64,000 bases of DNA from JABMQB01 sp963677475 (GCA_963677475.2 CAXXQD010000023.1:248001-312000); one strand, 5' to 3'. Shown: positions 1 through 7,164, counted from the stretch's first letter. The notes: generated by a model from the sequence alone, not told the origin. A program made the numbers and translations.

Positions 1-663
1 GTTTACCTGGTATTTTCCTGTTCTTTCCCTGTCAATATTTCCAACCACGTGTTTGAAAATACCGTTGTTTGCAATGTGGTGCCCTGCCGATTGAGAAACC
101 CCACGGTATCCTTCACAACTGAACCCAAATACATTAATTCCTAATTCTGCTTTCATTTCACGGGCAACGGAATGAACATCGTCACCAATTAGCCCCACTG
201 GGCAGGTTGAGAATATACTAATGGCTTTAGGGTTAAAGAGCTCGTATGCTTCCCTTATGGCAATTTTTAATTTTGCTTCTCCTCCAAATACGATGTTTTC
301 GTCTTGCATATCGGTTGAAAAAGCATAGGTCATAAAATTATCTTCTCCTTCAGGGGCATGGGTTTGGTTCCTACGAGTCAACCAGGCGTAAAAACTACAT
401 CCGATAGGTCCGTGCACCAGGTTCACAATGTCCCTTGTAGGGCCGAGAACAACCCCTTTACAACCAGCATAGGTACACCCTCGTTGGGTGATAATCCCCG
501 GGATTGTACGAACGTTGGCTAAAATCTCCTGTTCGGTACCAGGTTCATTGACAATCATTGATTTTGCCCTTTTCTTCGCCACCTTCCTGGGATATTTTTT
601 AAGGATCTCTTCTCTTAACTTTGAAGGGTCCGGTAATCCGTTTGAATAATCTTTCTTTTGCAT
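1..663 (-). CDS. nifD: Nitrogenase alpha chain NifD, 5' part only (runs off left edge)
   Basis: Alpha chain of the nitrogenase dinitrogenase component; with the beta chain it carries the P-cluster and the FeMo-type cofactor and reduces N2 in the cytoplasm. I translated the complement from the ATG at 663-661: 221 codons stay open to the window edge (family length roughly 480-540). P-cluster ligands are visible as Cys63 (QRGCTYAGCKG), Cys89 (HGPIGC) and Cys154 (STCPVGLIGDD). The FSTDMQDENIVFGG stretch is typical of nitrogenase alpha chains of anaerobes. It starts 10 bp after nifI2, so it belongs to one nifH-I1-I2-D operon. The cofactor-binding half and the next gene (nifK, or anfG in an iron-only system) are outside the window, so molybdenum versus alternative type is not proven; Mo-type is the more likely reading. 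Confidence 0.93.
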   Translation of the reverse strand, partial: MQKKDYSNGLPDPSKLREEILKKYPRKVAKKRAKSMIVNEPGTEQEILANVRTIPGIITQRGCTYAGCKGVVLGPTRDIVNLVHGPIGCSFYAWLTRRNQTHAPEGEDNFMTYAFSTDMQDENIVFGGEAKLKIAIREAYELFNPKAISIFSTCPVGLIGDDVHSVAREMKAELGINVFGFSCEGYRGVSQSAGHHIANNGIFKHVVGNIDRERTGKYQVN

Positions 664-673
664 TTTCTTCGTT

Positions 674-1051
674 TTAATCCAGTGTTAAATCACCTGCTTC
701 GCCTGTCCTTACTTTAATAGAATCATGGATAGGCATCACAAAAATCTTCCCATCACCAGGTTGTTTCGTCTGGTTCACTTCAATCAGTGTTTTCACCACT
801 GTATCAACCTTATCGTCAGGCACCACCACCGTAACAACACGTTGTGGTCTTAACCTTGGTTCTGCACCAAGGTGGCTCAATGCTTCGGGGATATCTTTTT
901 TAGCCCCCTCCATTACTTTTGCATCCCAAAATCCTTTGCCACGACCGAACACTTTCCCGGTAGCGGTCATCGATGTAATTCCCGCTTGCGTTAATGCCCG
1001 TTTTGTTTTATTCATTTTGTCGATGCGAATTATTCCCATTATCAACTTCAT
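674..1051 (-). CDS. nifI2: Nitrogenase-specific PII-like regulator NifI2
   Basis: PII-family (GlnB-like) protein of the NifI2 class. In methanogens NifI1 and NifI2 form a complex that binds dinitrogenase and blocks activity when ammonium is available, and is relieved by 2-oxoglutarate. The 125-residue product begins with the PII core (MKLIMGIIRIDKMNKTKRAL) and has an extended T-loop region around residues 36-65 (FGRGKGFWDAKVMEG...). It ends with the PII C-terminal signature near residues 99-115 (GDGKIFVMPIHDSIKVRTGE). The longer T-loop separates it from NifI1, and its place between nifI1 and nifD is the canonical position. The gap to nifI1 is 18 bp and to nifD 10 bp. Confidence 0.93.
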   Translation of the reverse strand: MKLIMGIIRIDKMNKTKRALTQAGITSMTATGKVFGRGKGFWDAKVMEGAKKDIPEALSHLGAEPRLRPQRVVTVVVPDDKVDTVVKTLIEVNQTKQPGDGKIFVMPIHDSIKVRTGEAGDLTLD

Positions 1052-1069
1052 AGTATCCGGTTTTAGGGT

Positions 1070-1396
1070 TTATAATTCTTTACTTCCTCTACTAATGGTA
1101 TATGCTTCATCCACTGGAGATATAAATATTTTCCCATCTCCAAATGCGCCTTTAGGCTCGGTGCGGGCTGCTTCAAGAATAGTAGTTACCGCAAAATCTT
1201 TATCCTCGTCTTTCACAACGATGATCAACATTTCTTTGGGCAACTCATCGTAGGTTACATCACCGATTTTAATACCCCTTTGTTTACCACGGCCTACAAC
1301 TGGTATTTTGGTTACGGCTACATAACCTGCTTCAAAAAGTGCTTTCAAAACTTTACTTGATTTTTCAGGACGTATAATTGCTCTTATCATTAACAT
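1070..1396 (-). CDS. nifI1: Nitrogenase-specific PII-like regulator NifI1
   Basis: PII-family partner of NifI2 in post-translational switch-off of nitrogenase. The 108-residue product has the PII N-terminal strand (MLMIRAIIRPEKSSKVLKAL), a short T-loop around residues 36-53 (GRGKQRGIKIGDVTYDEL) and the C-terminal PII signature (GDGKIFISPVDEAYTISRG). Canonical GlnB T-loop sequence around the uridylylated tyrosine is not seen, as expected for NifI proteins. It lies 23 bp downstream of nifH and 18 bp upstream of nifI2, so the three are almost certainly co-transcribed. Its presence implies direct nitrogen-status control of the enzyme itself, in addition to transcriptional control. Confidence 0.93.
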   Translation of the reverse strand: MLMIRAIIRPEKSSKVLKALFEAGYVAVTKIPVVGRGKQRGIKIGDVTYDELPKEMLIIVVKDEDKDFAVTTILEAARTEPKGAFGDGKIFISPVDEAYTISRGSKEL

Positions 1397-1419
1397 AATT
1401 TGTTCCTCCTTTTTTATGG

Positions 1420-2244
1420 TTAGCTGGCAATGCCAAAATCGATTAATAATTTTTCAAGTTCTTCAATTGCTAATGGCTCCGGAATTACGAACTTGTCGTT
1501 TTCGTCGATGGCTTTTGCTAATGCCCTATACTCATCTGCCTGGTTGTGAGATGGTTCGTATTCGATTACTGTTTTTCTATTAATCTCAGCTCTTTGAACC
1601 ATGTTGTCGCGAGGCACAAAATGGATCATTTTTGTTCCCAGGCGTTTCGCCAATTCTTCGATCATTTCTCTCTCGTTATCCACTTTCCTGGAGTTACAAA
1701 TCAGTCCACCAAGCCTTACTGCTCCAGCTTGAGCATATTTCTTGATACCTTTACAAATGTTATTTGCAGCATACATTGCCATCATCTCACCAGAAACGAC
1801 GATGTAAATTTCTTCGGCTTTACCCTCACGAATTGGCATAGCGAAACCACCACAAACAACATCACCAAGTACATCGTAAAAAGTGTAGTCAATTTGGTAG
1901 CTTTCGTCCCATGCACCTAACTGCTCCAATAGGTTGATAGAAGTAATAATACCACGACCAGCACACCCAACTCCTGGTTCAGGACCACCTGATTCAACAC
2001 AACGAACACCGCCGTAACCTTCTTTTACGATATCATCCAAATCAACATCTTCACCTTCTTCACGAAGCGTATCCAACACAGTTTTTTGTGCCAGTCCACC
2101 TAAAAGCAATCTTGTTGAATCAGCTTTTGGATCACATCCTACTACTTTGATTTTTTTCCCTGCCTCAACCAGGCCTGCTACTGTATTTTGGGTAGTTGTT
2201 GATTTTCCAATACCACCTTTCCCGTAAATTGCAATCTTTCTCAT
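1420..2244 (-). CDS. nifH: Nitrogenase iron protein (dinitrogenase reductase) NifH
   Basis: ATP-dependent electron donor to dinitrogenase, a homodimer bridged by one [4Fe-4S] cluster. The 274-residue product is full length. The P-loop YGKGGIGKST is at residues 7-16, the cluster ligands are Cys94 (VGCAGRG) and Cys131 (DVVCGGF), and Arg97 is the residue ADP-ribosylated by DraT in some bacteria. GCDPKADSTR at residues 37-46 and the MMAMYAANNI segment are family hallmarks. It is the first gene of the operon; the 576 bp upstream hold several palindromes and a candidate sigma54 promoter. NifH-like proteins of cofactor biosynthesis (BchL, ChlL, CfbC) are excluded by the adjacent nifI genes and nifD. 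Confidence 0.97.
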   Translation of the reverse strand: MRKIAIYGKGGIGKSTTTQNTVAGLVEAGKKIKVVGCDPKADSTRLLLGGLAQKTVLDTLREEGEDVDLDDIVKEGYGGVRCVESGGPEPGVGCAGRGIITSINLLEQLGAWDESYQIDYTFYDVLGDVVCGGFAMPIREGKAEEIYIVVSGEMMAMYAANNICKGIKKYAQAGAVRLGGLICNSRKVDNEREMIEELAKRLGTKMIHFVPRDNMVQRAEINRKTVIEYEPSHNQADEYRALAKAIDENDKFVIPEPLAIEELEKLLIDFGIAS

Positions 2245-2285
2245 TTCGTTAATTTTTTATGTTTTTAATTCGTTTGACCCCCTAA

Positions 2286-2301
2286 TACCAGATGCATGCC
2301 A
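2286..2301 (-). promoter_or_regulatory. Candidate sigma54 promoter of nifH
   Basis: On the minus strand the sequence reads TGGCA-N6-TGGTA. The -24 element matches the sigma54 consensus TGGCA exactly and the spacing is right, but the -12 element TTGCW is poorly matched (TGGTA). The inferred start of transcription would be about 30 bp upstream of the nifH ATG. The presence of a sigma54-type activator gene 1 kb upstream makes this plausible. Confidence 0.4.
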
Positions 2302-2307
2302 CAAAAC

Positions 2308-2321
2308 ATGCTGTGCAGCAT
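2308..2321. promoter_or_regulatory. Palindromic operator-like site ATGCTG-NN-CAGCAT (nifH copy)
   Basis: Perfect inverted repeat with 6-bp arms and a 2-bp spacer, directly upstream of the candidate -24 element of nifH and 64-77 bp upstream of its ATG. The same palindrome, differing only in the spacer, is at 4981-4994 upstream of the NifA-like gene. A shared regulator is inferred; I do not recognise the motif as a known operator. Confidence 0.6.
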
Positions 2322-2411
2322 ATTTTTGTCATTTAACACCATGCAACTATCTAATTTATTGCATTATACATTTTTCAAAATATTATTAATGAGAATAAAA
2401 TCGGGATGTAA

Positions 2412-2431
2412 ATCCTACATAAATGTAGGAT
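2412..2431. promoter_or_regulatory. Perfect palindrome containing CCTACA-N4-TGTAGG (site 1)
   Basis: The sequence ATCCTACAT-AA-ATGTAGGAT is a perfect inverted repeat with 9-bp arms, about 170 bp upstream of the nifH ATG. A second copy of the CCTACA-N4-TGTAGG core lies at 2513-2528, with centres 99 bp apart. The distance suits enhancer sites of a sigma54 activator. Assignment to the nearby NifA-like protein is inference. Confidence 0.6.
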
Positions 2432-2512
2432 CGGATGAATTAAGCTACATTCGATGAAAAATCGTACAAACTTCTTATTTTATGACACTTACAGACCTTA
2501 ACATTCGCTTAA

Positions 2513-2528
2513 CCTACATTTTTGTAGG
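2513..2528. promoter_or_regulatory. Palindrome CCTACA-N4-TGTAGG (site 2)
   Basis: Second copy of the core seen at 2414-2429, with spacer TTTT instead of TAAA, about 270 bp upstream of the nifH ATG. A lone half-site CTACAT (2445-2450) lies between the two. Likely the same binding protein as site 1. Confidence 0.55.
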
Positions 2529-2820
2529 AATATTTGAATACATATAAAAAAATAGTGATTTTAGAATGTGGTTTTTTAAACGAGCCATAAATACCAGAAT
2601 AACTTACTACTCGTTTCAATCTCAATTTCCAACGTTAGAAAGATAGAACACCTTCCTATTTCGGCATTACCAATGCGGGGCATGTAAATTTTGATCATTG
2701 AAAAAGATACTGATCGCCGCAGGTCTATTCAAAACAACAACCCCGGGATGCGCTTATTCCGATAAATCGGAATTGCTTTCCCAGGACTATAAATATATTG
2801 CCCTTACGGGGCAAAAGACT

Positions 2821-3294
2821 CTACAAAAGTTTTTTCTCCCAAAAAAGATAAGGCGGGTTTCCAGAGGCAAAGCCAATTTTTTTGTACAGGTTATGTGCTT
2901 TAATATTGTCTTCCCTTACTTCTAAAGTAATTTTGCAACATCCCTGGCTTTCCGCATAAATGGCAATATTTTCCAATAAAAATGTGCCAATTCCAGATTT
3001 GCGGTTTTCGGGTACCACCACAAAATCATGAATATTCAAAAGAGGCTTTGCACGAAAAGTAGAAACAGACATAAAACAGTTTGCCAACGCAACATATTTC
3101 TGATCGGAAATTACAAAAAATCCAATATAGCTTGGTTGTTCTTTTAATGAGGATATTATTTTCGCCCCTAAATCAAGTGGCATGGATGCACCAATTCCCA
3201 TTTGATCTTCCATGTAAGCATTCATTAGGATTAATAATTGCCTGCAATGTTCTTCCTCGTTCAGATCAATCTTTTGAAAAAAAATTTCTGCCAT
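2821..3294 (-). CDS. GNAT family N-acetyltransferase
   Basis: Predicted acetyl-CoA-dependent N-acetyltransferase of 157 residues, substrate unknown, cytoplasmic. The acetyl-CoA binding motif A is visible around residues 91-110 (VVVPENRKSGIGTFLLENIA, with the R-x-x-G-x-G pattern). The C-terminal fold signature follows near residues 125-145 (EVREDNIKAHNLYKKIGF). It sits between the NifA-like gene (33 bp upstream) and nifH (576 bp downstream), all on the same strand, so it may be co-transcribed with the regulator. Whether it has any role in nitrogen fixation is unknown. The ATG at 3294 gives a start aligned with the usual GNAT N-terminus. Confidence 0.85.
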   Translation of the reverse strand: MAEIFFQKIDLNEEEHCRQLLILMNAYMEDQMGIGASMPLDLGAKIISSLKEQPSYIGFFVISDQKYVALANCFMSVSTFRAKPLLNIHDFVVVPENRKSGIGTFLLENIAIYAESQGCCKITLEVREDNIKAHNLYKKIGFASGNPPYLFWEKKLL

Positions 3295-3327
3295 GATTCA
3301 AGTTAATTTGTTTAAAGGAACAAACTA

Positions 3328-4890
3328 CTAAACAGATTTAAAACGCCATGCATCGATGCTGTATTTTTTTAACCGTGTACCAAGCATCCGTTCCGTAATT
3401 TGCAAACTTTCAGCAGCTTTAACGATGTTACCATTGGAAGATGTTAATGCTTCCCTGATTAGCTGTTTTTCAACCTGTTCCAAGGTGTAGGGCATGCCAC
3501 CTTTTATGCGCGTATTTGTTGAATCGGCTGTTTGAAGCGATGGTGGCAAACTATAACTATGAATAACATTGTCGGTTGAAAGTATGCAGGCACGTTCGAT
3601 ACAGTTCTCCAACTCCCGGATGTTTCCCGGCCATGAATAAACCATCAGCATATTTAACGCCGATGTTGTAATCCTTTTAATCCCGGCAGCATTTTCCCTG
3701 TTGAATTTTTCAATAAAATGATCAACCAACAAAGGAATATCGTTTCGCCTTTCGCGAAGTGGAGGAATAAAAATTGGGAATACATTGATGCGGTAATACA
3801 GGTCTTCGCGAAATTCCCCTGCCTCAATCATTTCTTCCAGATTACGGTTTGTCGCAGCTATTATCCGAACATCGGTTTTAATGGTTTTGGTGCCACCAAT
3901 GCGCTCAAATTCTCGTTGCTGCAATATCCGTAATATTTTTACCTGGGTCGATAAAGGGATATCCCCAATCTCATCGAGAAAAATGGTACCATTGTCTGCC
4001 AGTTCAAACCTCCCTTTACGAAGGCTGTCAGCTCCGGTAAATGCGCCTTTCTCATGCCCAAACAATTCGCTTTCGATGAGTGTGTCGGGCAATGCTGAAC
4101 AGTTTACTTTTACAAAGTTTTTATTTTTTCGTGCACTCGAATGGTGCAAGGCATCGGCAACCAATTCTTTTCCAATTCCGCTTTCACCACGAATTAATAC
4201 GGTCGAGTTTGTTTTGCTCACCATCTCAACCAGCTCGTAAACATCCCGCATTTTTCCGGAATTCCCAACCATATTCATTGCCTTGTTCGAGCCAAGCAGT
4301 TTCTTTTCAAGCTCGTCATTCTTTTGCTTGAGCAGTTCAATTTCTTCAATGCTTTCCTGTTTCAAACGCGCAATTCGCGCAATCATCGCACCAACAATGG
4401 TGAGGGTCCGGTTATCTTCTTCAAATGAAATATATGGGTTGAATACCCTGACAACACTCAAGGTACCAGAAACTTTTCCTTCATCGATTATAGGTACGCA
4501 CACAAAAGAAAGTTCTTTCCCGTCTTTTAATAATTCTTGTTTTGTTTTATTCAAAAAGAGAGAAGATTTGGATATTTTTTCGATAATCACCGGACGGGAC
4601 ATTTCAACCACCCTGCCAATTACTCCTTCGCCCAGCTTGTACTTTCCCCTTGCTTGTTGTGCAGGACTTAACCCATAAGCAGCCTCCACAATAATCTTCG
4701 AATTTTCACGGTTAAAAATGGTCAACATGCTCCGCTCTGCCTTCAAATACTCCACGACCATCTTTAATATTACTGGCAACTCGCTCTTAAGTTTTTTGCT
4801 GTGTATCAACCTCTGGCTTATATCAAAAAGCAGGACCATCTCCTTCAACCCATAACACTCATCTCCCGCTTTTCTACATTTTACCTCCAT
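3328..4890 (-). CDS. nifA: NifA-like sigma54-dependent transcriptional activator
   Basis: Bacterial enhancer-binding protein of 520 residues, probably the activator of the nif operon. The layout is N-terminal GAF domain (about 30-175), a short coiled linker, an AAA+ sigma54-interaction domain (about 205-435) and a C-terminal Fis-type helix-turn-helix (about 475-515). Visible motifs: Walker A GESGIGKE beginning at Gly235, the sigma54-contacting GAFTGA loop at 282-287, Walker B TIFLDEIGD and the second-region DLYYRINVF. A C-x4-C pair (NCIERAC) lies at the end of the AAA+ domain, but the further cysteines of oxygen-sensitive rhizobial NifA proteins are absent from the linker. Same domain order as NifA, and adjacent to nifH; another GAF-type activator cannot be excluded. 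An ATGCTG-NN-CAGCAT palindrome lies about 90 bp upstream of its start. Confidence 0.82.
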   Translation of the reverse strand: MEVKCRKAGDECYGLKEMVLLFDISQRLIHSKKLKSELPVILKMVVEYLKAERSMLTIFNRENSKIIVEAAYGLSPAQQARGKYKLGEGVIGRVVEMSRPVIIEKISKSSLFLNKTKQELLKDGKELSFVCVPIIDEGKVSGTLSVVRVFNPYISFEEDNRTLTIVGAMIARIARLKQESIEEIELLKQKNDELEKKLLGSNKAMNMVGNSGKMRDVYELVEMVSKTNSTVLIRGESGIGKELVADALHHSSARKNKNFVKVNCSALPDTLIESELFGHEKGAFTGADSLRKGRFELADNGTIFLDEIGDIPLSTQVKILRILQQREFERIGGTKTIKTDVRIIAATNRNLEEMIEAGEFREDLYYRINVFPIFIPPLRERRNDIPLLVDHFIEKFNRENAAGIKRITTSALNMLMVYSWPGNIRELENCIERACILSTDNVIHSYSLPPSLQTADSTNTRIKGGMPYTLEQVEKQLIREALTSSNGNIVKAAESLQITERMLGTRLKKYSIDAWRFKSV

Positions 4891-5188
4891 AATGCAAACT
4901 TACTCTTGATACATAATTCGCCGATTCAAAATATTTATGCTACAAATTTCACAGATATAACAACATTTTGTCACTATTATATGCTGTTCAGCATCATTTT
5001 TAATAATTGGTTAACAAGGGGCCATCTTTAAAAGCTTTAAATCATCAACCAGGTTAGATCAACAAAATACTTGTGTTTCATATTTTCAAGTTCCTTAAAC
5101 AGGTGGATCAATTGGAATAAAACAAAGCAATTTCAAGGTTCGTTTCGTTTAAAATCTTAAATTAGCAGCAAAATAAAACGTACATCAA
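4891..5188. other. Divergent intergenic region between nifA-like gene and glycosyltransferase
   Basis: 298 bp without a gene. It holds the palindrome at 4981-4994. On the minus strand TATAAT (4976-4981) overlaps that palindrome, and TATCTGTG (4950-4957) resembles the Bacteroidota -7 consensus TAnnTTTG. Nothing else stands out. Confidence 0.5.
4981..4994. promoter_or_regulatory. Palindromic operator-like site ATGCTG-NN-CAGCAT (nifA copy)
   Basis: Perfect inverted repeat identical in both arms to the site at 2308-2321 in front of nifH; only the 2-bp spacer differs (TT versus TG). It lies 91-104 bp upstream of the start of the NifA-like gene and overlaps a possible -10 box. This suggests that one regulator controls both transcription units. 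Confidence 0.6.
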
Positions 5189-5917
5189 GTGGAAAAATAT
5201 TTGGTAATTATCCCAACCTATAATGAGATTGAAAATGTTGAAAAAATGATCCGTAAAGTGTTCACTTTGCCATCATCTTTTGACTTATTGATAATTGAAG
5301 ACAATTCTCCCGACGGAACCGCTGAAGTTGTAAAAAAAATGCAAAAGGAGTTTCCTGATAAACTTTTTATGATTGAAAGAAAAGGGAAACTTGGGCTGGG
5401 AACCGCCTATATCACTGGATTTAAATGGGCTGTTGAGAACAAGTACGATTATATTTGTGAAATGGATTGTGATTTTTCACACAACCCCGATGATTTGGAA
5501 AGACTCCTTGAAGCTGGCAAAAATGGCGCAGATGTAGCAATTGGGTCAAGGTATATTTCAGGAATTAATGTTGTGAATTGGCCTCTTGGCAGGGTACTCA
5601 TGTCGTATTTTGCATCGAAATATGTGAAAATAGTAACAGGCATGAAAGTTAAGGATACCACTGCCGGATTTAAATGCTTCCGCCGCGAGGTGTTGGAAAC
5701 CATAAACCTTGATGAAGTAAAAATGAAAGGTTATGGTTTTCAGGTGGAGATGAAATTTACCGCCTACAAATTCGGGTTCAATATTGTAGAAGTACCAATT
5801 GTATTTACGGATCGGCAAGAAGGGACATCGAAAATGAGTGGAGGCATATTCAGTGAAGCCCTTTGGGGTGTGCTGAAAATGAAAGTGAGAAGTTGGTCGA
5901 GAAGTTACAAAAGATAA
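5189..5917 (+). CDS. Polyprenol monophosphomannose synthase (DPM1-like GT2)
   Basis: Family 2 glycosyltransferase of 242 residues, closest to dolichol/polyprenol-phosphate mannosyltransferases that load a sugar from GDP-mannose onto a lipid carrier at the inner face of the membrane. Visible are the nucleotide-binding start (VIIPTYNEIENV), IIEDNSPDGTAEV, the DxD-type metal site in EMDCDFSHNP, AIGSRY and the family-typical DTTAGFKCFRREVL. There is no C-terminal membrane domain, so it is the short, soluble-type form. The start is a GTG at 5189; no ATG gives the full N-terminal strand. It is followed by a strong terminator (5943-5969). The donor sugar cannot be fixed from sequence. Confidence 0.85.
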   Translation: MEKYLVIIPTYNEIENVEKMIRKVFTLPSSFDLLIIEDNSPDGTAEVVKKMQKEFPDKLFMIERKGKLGLGTAYITGFKWAVENKYDYICEMDCDFSHNPDDLERLLEAGKNGADVAIGSRYISGINVVNWPLGRVLMSYFASKYVKIVTGMKVKDTTAGFKCFRREVLETINLDEVKMKGYGFQVEMKFTAYKFGFNIVEVPIVFTDRQEGTSKMSGGIFSEALWGVLKMKVRSWSRSYKR

Positions 5918-5942
5918 TTTTAAACTACATATAATAATATAG

Positions 5943-5969
5943 AAAGGCTGCTATTTGCAGCCTTTTTTT
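5943..5969 (+). terminator. Rho-independent terminator after the glycosyltransferase
   Basis: Stem AAAGGCTGC (5943-5951) pairs with GCAGCCTTT (5957-5965) around a 5-nt loop and is followed by a T run. Confidence 0.85.
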
Positions 5970-5990
5970 GTACCTTTTTCTAACTGAAGT

Positions 5991-6018
5991 TGTAACAAAA
6001 CTTGGAGGCTTTGTCTAT
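5991..6018 (+). promoter_or_regulatory. ECF-sigma type promoter (autoregulation of sigma gene)
   Basis: TGTAAC (5991-5996) and GTCTAT (6013-6018) are separated by 16 nt, matching the AAC / CGTCTA layout that ECF sigma factors recognise and that often precedes ECF genes in Bacteroidota. The start codon of the downstream ECF sigma gene is at 6040. This suggests positive autoregulation. Confidence 0.6.
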
Positions 6019-6039
6019 GTAGATAGAAAGTAGAAAATT

Positions 6040-6543
6040 ATGGGTGCAAAAGAAATTCAGTTTAAAGAGCTTTTTAAAGAAAATAAAGACAGGGTATATA
6101 GGATTTGTTGTTCTTATGTAAAAAATGAAAACAACAGACAAGACTTATTTCAGGAAATATTTATAAACGTATGGAAGAACCTAAGCACTTTCAGAAATGA
6201 AAGTCATATCAATACATGGATTTATAGGATTTCAATCAATTCTGCAATTAACTTTTGTAGATTGCAAAACAGGGTTGATAAACCTTGCCAGGAAATGAAT
6301 GGAGATTTTATTTTTGAAGGAGACACAGACCTGAAAAATAAAATTGCACTGGAAAAAGAACTTCAGCAAATGTTTCATGCAATAAATAGATTAACTGTAT
6401 CTGAAAAATCAATTATTAGTTTGGTATTGGAAGGATTGGATCATGCTTCCATTGCCAAGATTTGTGGAATGACAGAAGGAAATGTAAGGGTAAAATTCCA
6501 CAGGATAAAAAAGAATATTAAAAAAATAATGGAGGAAAAATAA
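6040..6543 (+). CDS. ECF-family RNA polymerase sigma factor
   Basis: Sigma-70 family factor of 167 residues. Region 2 spans about residues 10-75 (FKENKDRVYRICCSYVKNENNRQDLFQEIFINVWKNL..., including the DLFQEIF -10 recognition helix). Region 4 spans about 105-160 (LTVSEKSIISLVLEGLDHASIAKICGMTEGNVRVKFHRIKKNI, a helix-turn-helix that reads the -35 element). No region 1 or 3, as usual for ECF factors. The gene stops 1 nt before the next ATG (6545), so it is translationally coupled to a four-helix membrane protein that is the natural anti-sigma candidate. The TGTAAC...GTCTAT promoter just upstream suggests it activates itself. The inducing signal is unknown. Confidence 0.92.
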   Translation: MGAKEIQFKELFKENKDRVYRICCSYVKNENNRQDLFQEIFINVWKNLSTFRNESHINTWIYRISINSAINFCRLQNRVDKPCQEMNGDFIFEGDTDLKNKIALEKELQQMFHAINRLTVSEKSIISLVLEGLDHASIAKICGMTEGNVRVKFHRIKKNIKKIMEEK

Positions 6544-6544
6544 T

Positions 6545-7156
6545 ATGGACTTTAAAGAATTTTCAGAAAAATATAAAAACATAAAATCACCAGGAATATC
6601 AGAAGATTTGGATCACAAAGAATCAGACATCCCTTCTAATTTGTTGGAAATGATTAAAAAAGAAAATGCCAAATCAAAAAAATATACCAAAAGGTTTTAC
6701 ATCATTTTTGCAATTACTGCTATTGTTTATGTGTTGATATTTATAGTCAATCCTGATCCTGATTTAACCCTCATAAATAGAATTGCAGGTAGTTGCTATG
6801 TGATTGCAAGCCTTATTCTCTTTACACTATTCTGGAGGAAACATAAAAAAATAAAAAACACCAGTTATTTAGCCTCACCAAAAGAATTCTTAGAAGAAGC
6901 AAAAACAAGATTTCAGTTTTGGAACCCCAACCAGTGGTGGTTATTAGTGGTGGTGGTCCTAGTAGATATAGGCGCAAGCTTCTCCCTTCTCAGATATTTG
7001 GGAGAAATGGATAAAACTATCGGTATTATTATCTTTCAGTTTATCTATATTTTACTTTTAATTTTTGGGTTTTACATGGGTAAAAAGGAGTGGATTAAAA
7101 CTAAAAAACCATTATACACAGAAATTGAGAACATGCTTTCTGGATTTGCAGAGTGA
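6545..7156 (+). CDS. Membrane protein coupled to ECF sigma (possible anti-sigma factor)
   Basis: Protein of 203 residues not matched to a named family by eye. It has a hydrophilic, charged N-terminal domain (about 1-55, cytoplasmic if it binds sigma) followed by four hydrophobic segments at about 57-75 (FYIIFAITAIVYVLIFIV), 83-100, 134-150 (WWLLVVVVLVDIGASF) and 160-180. The start codon lies 1 nt after the sigma gene's stop. Position and topology suggest it tethers or inhibits the sigma factor, but it lacks a recognisable zinc-binding anti-sigma (HxxxCxxC) motif. The role is therefore an inference from position only. Confidence 0.8.
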   Translation: MDFKEFSEKYKNIKSPGISEDLDHKESDIPSNLLEMIKKENAKSKKYTKRFYIIFAITAIVYVLIFIVNPDPDLTLINRIAGSCYVIASLILFTLFWRKHKKIKNTSYLASPKEFLEEAKTRFQFWNPNQWWLLVVVVLVDIGASFSLLRYLGEMDKTIGIIIFQFIYILLLIFGFYMGKKEWIKTKKPLYTEIENMLSGFAE

Positions 7157-7164
7157 AATTTGCT

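Larger units (their letters stand above)
2245..2820. promoter_or_regulatory. nif operon control region (non-coding)
   Basis: A 576-bp stretch between the GNAT gene and nifH, both on the minus strand. I see no convincing gene in it. It carries a candidate sigma54 promoter (2286-2301), three palindromes listed separately (2308-2321, 2412-2431, 2513-2528), and near the GNAT end a perfect palindrome TTCCGAT-AA-ATCGGAA (2757-2772) followed by a short hairpin TTGCCC-N5-GGGCAA (2798-2814). The last two may belong to the GNAT gene's 3' end. A canonical NifA upstream site (TGT-N10-ACA) was not found by eye. Confidence 0.7.

Noticed and set aside
2245..2600. Canonical NifA upstream activator sites TGT-N10-ACA
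   Set aside because: Every TGT I followed by eye in the nifH upstream region lacks ACA at the required distance.
2698..2925. Open frame of 75 codons on the plus strand starting with TTG
   Set aside because: It overlaps the 3' end of the GNAT gene, has no homology I recognise and lies in a region rich in hairpins.
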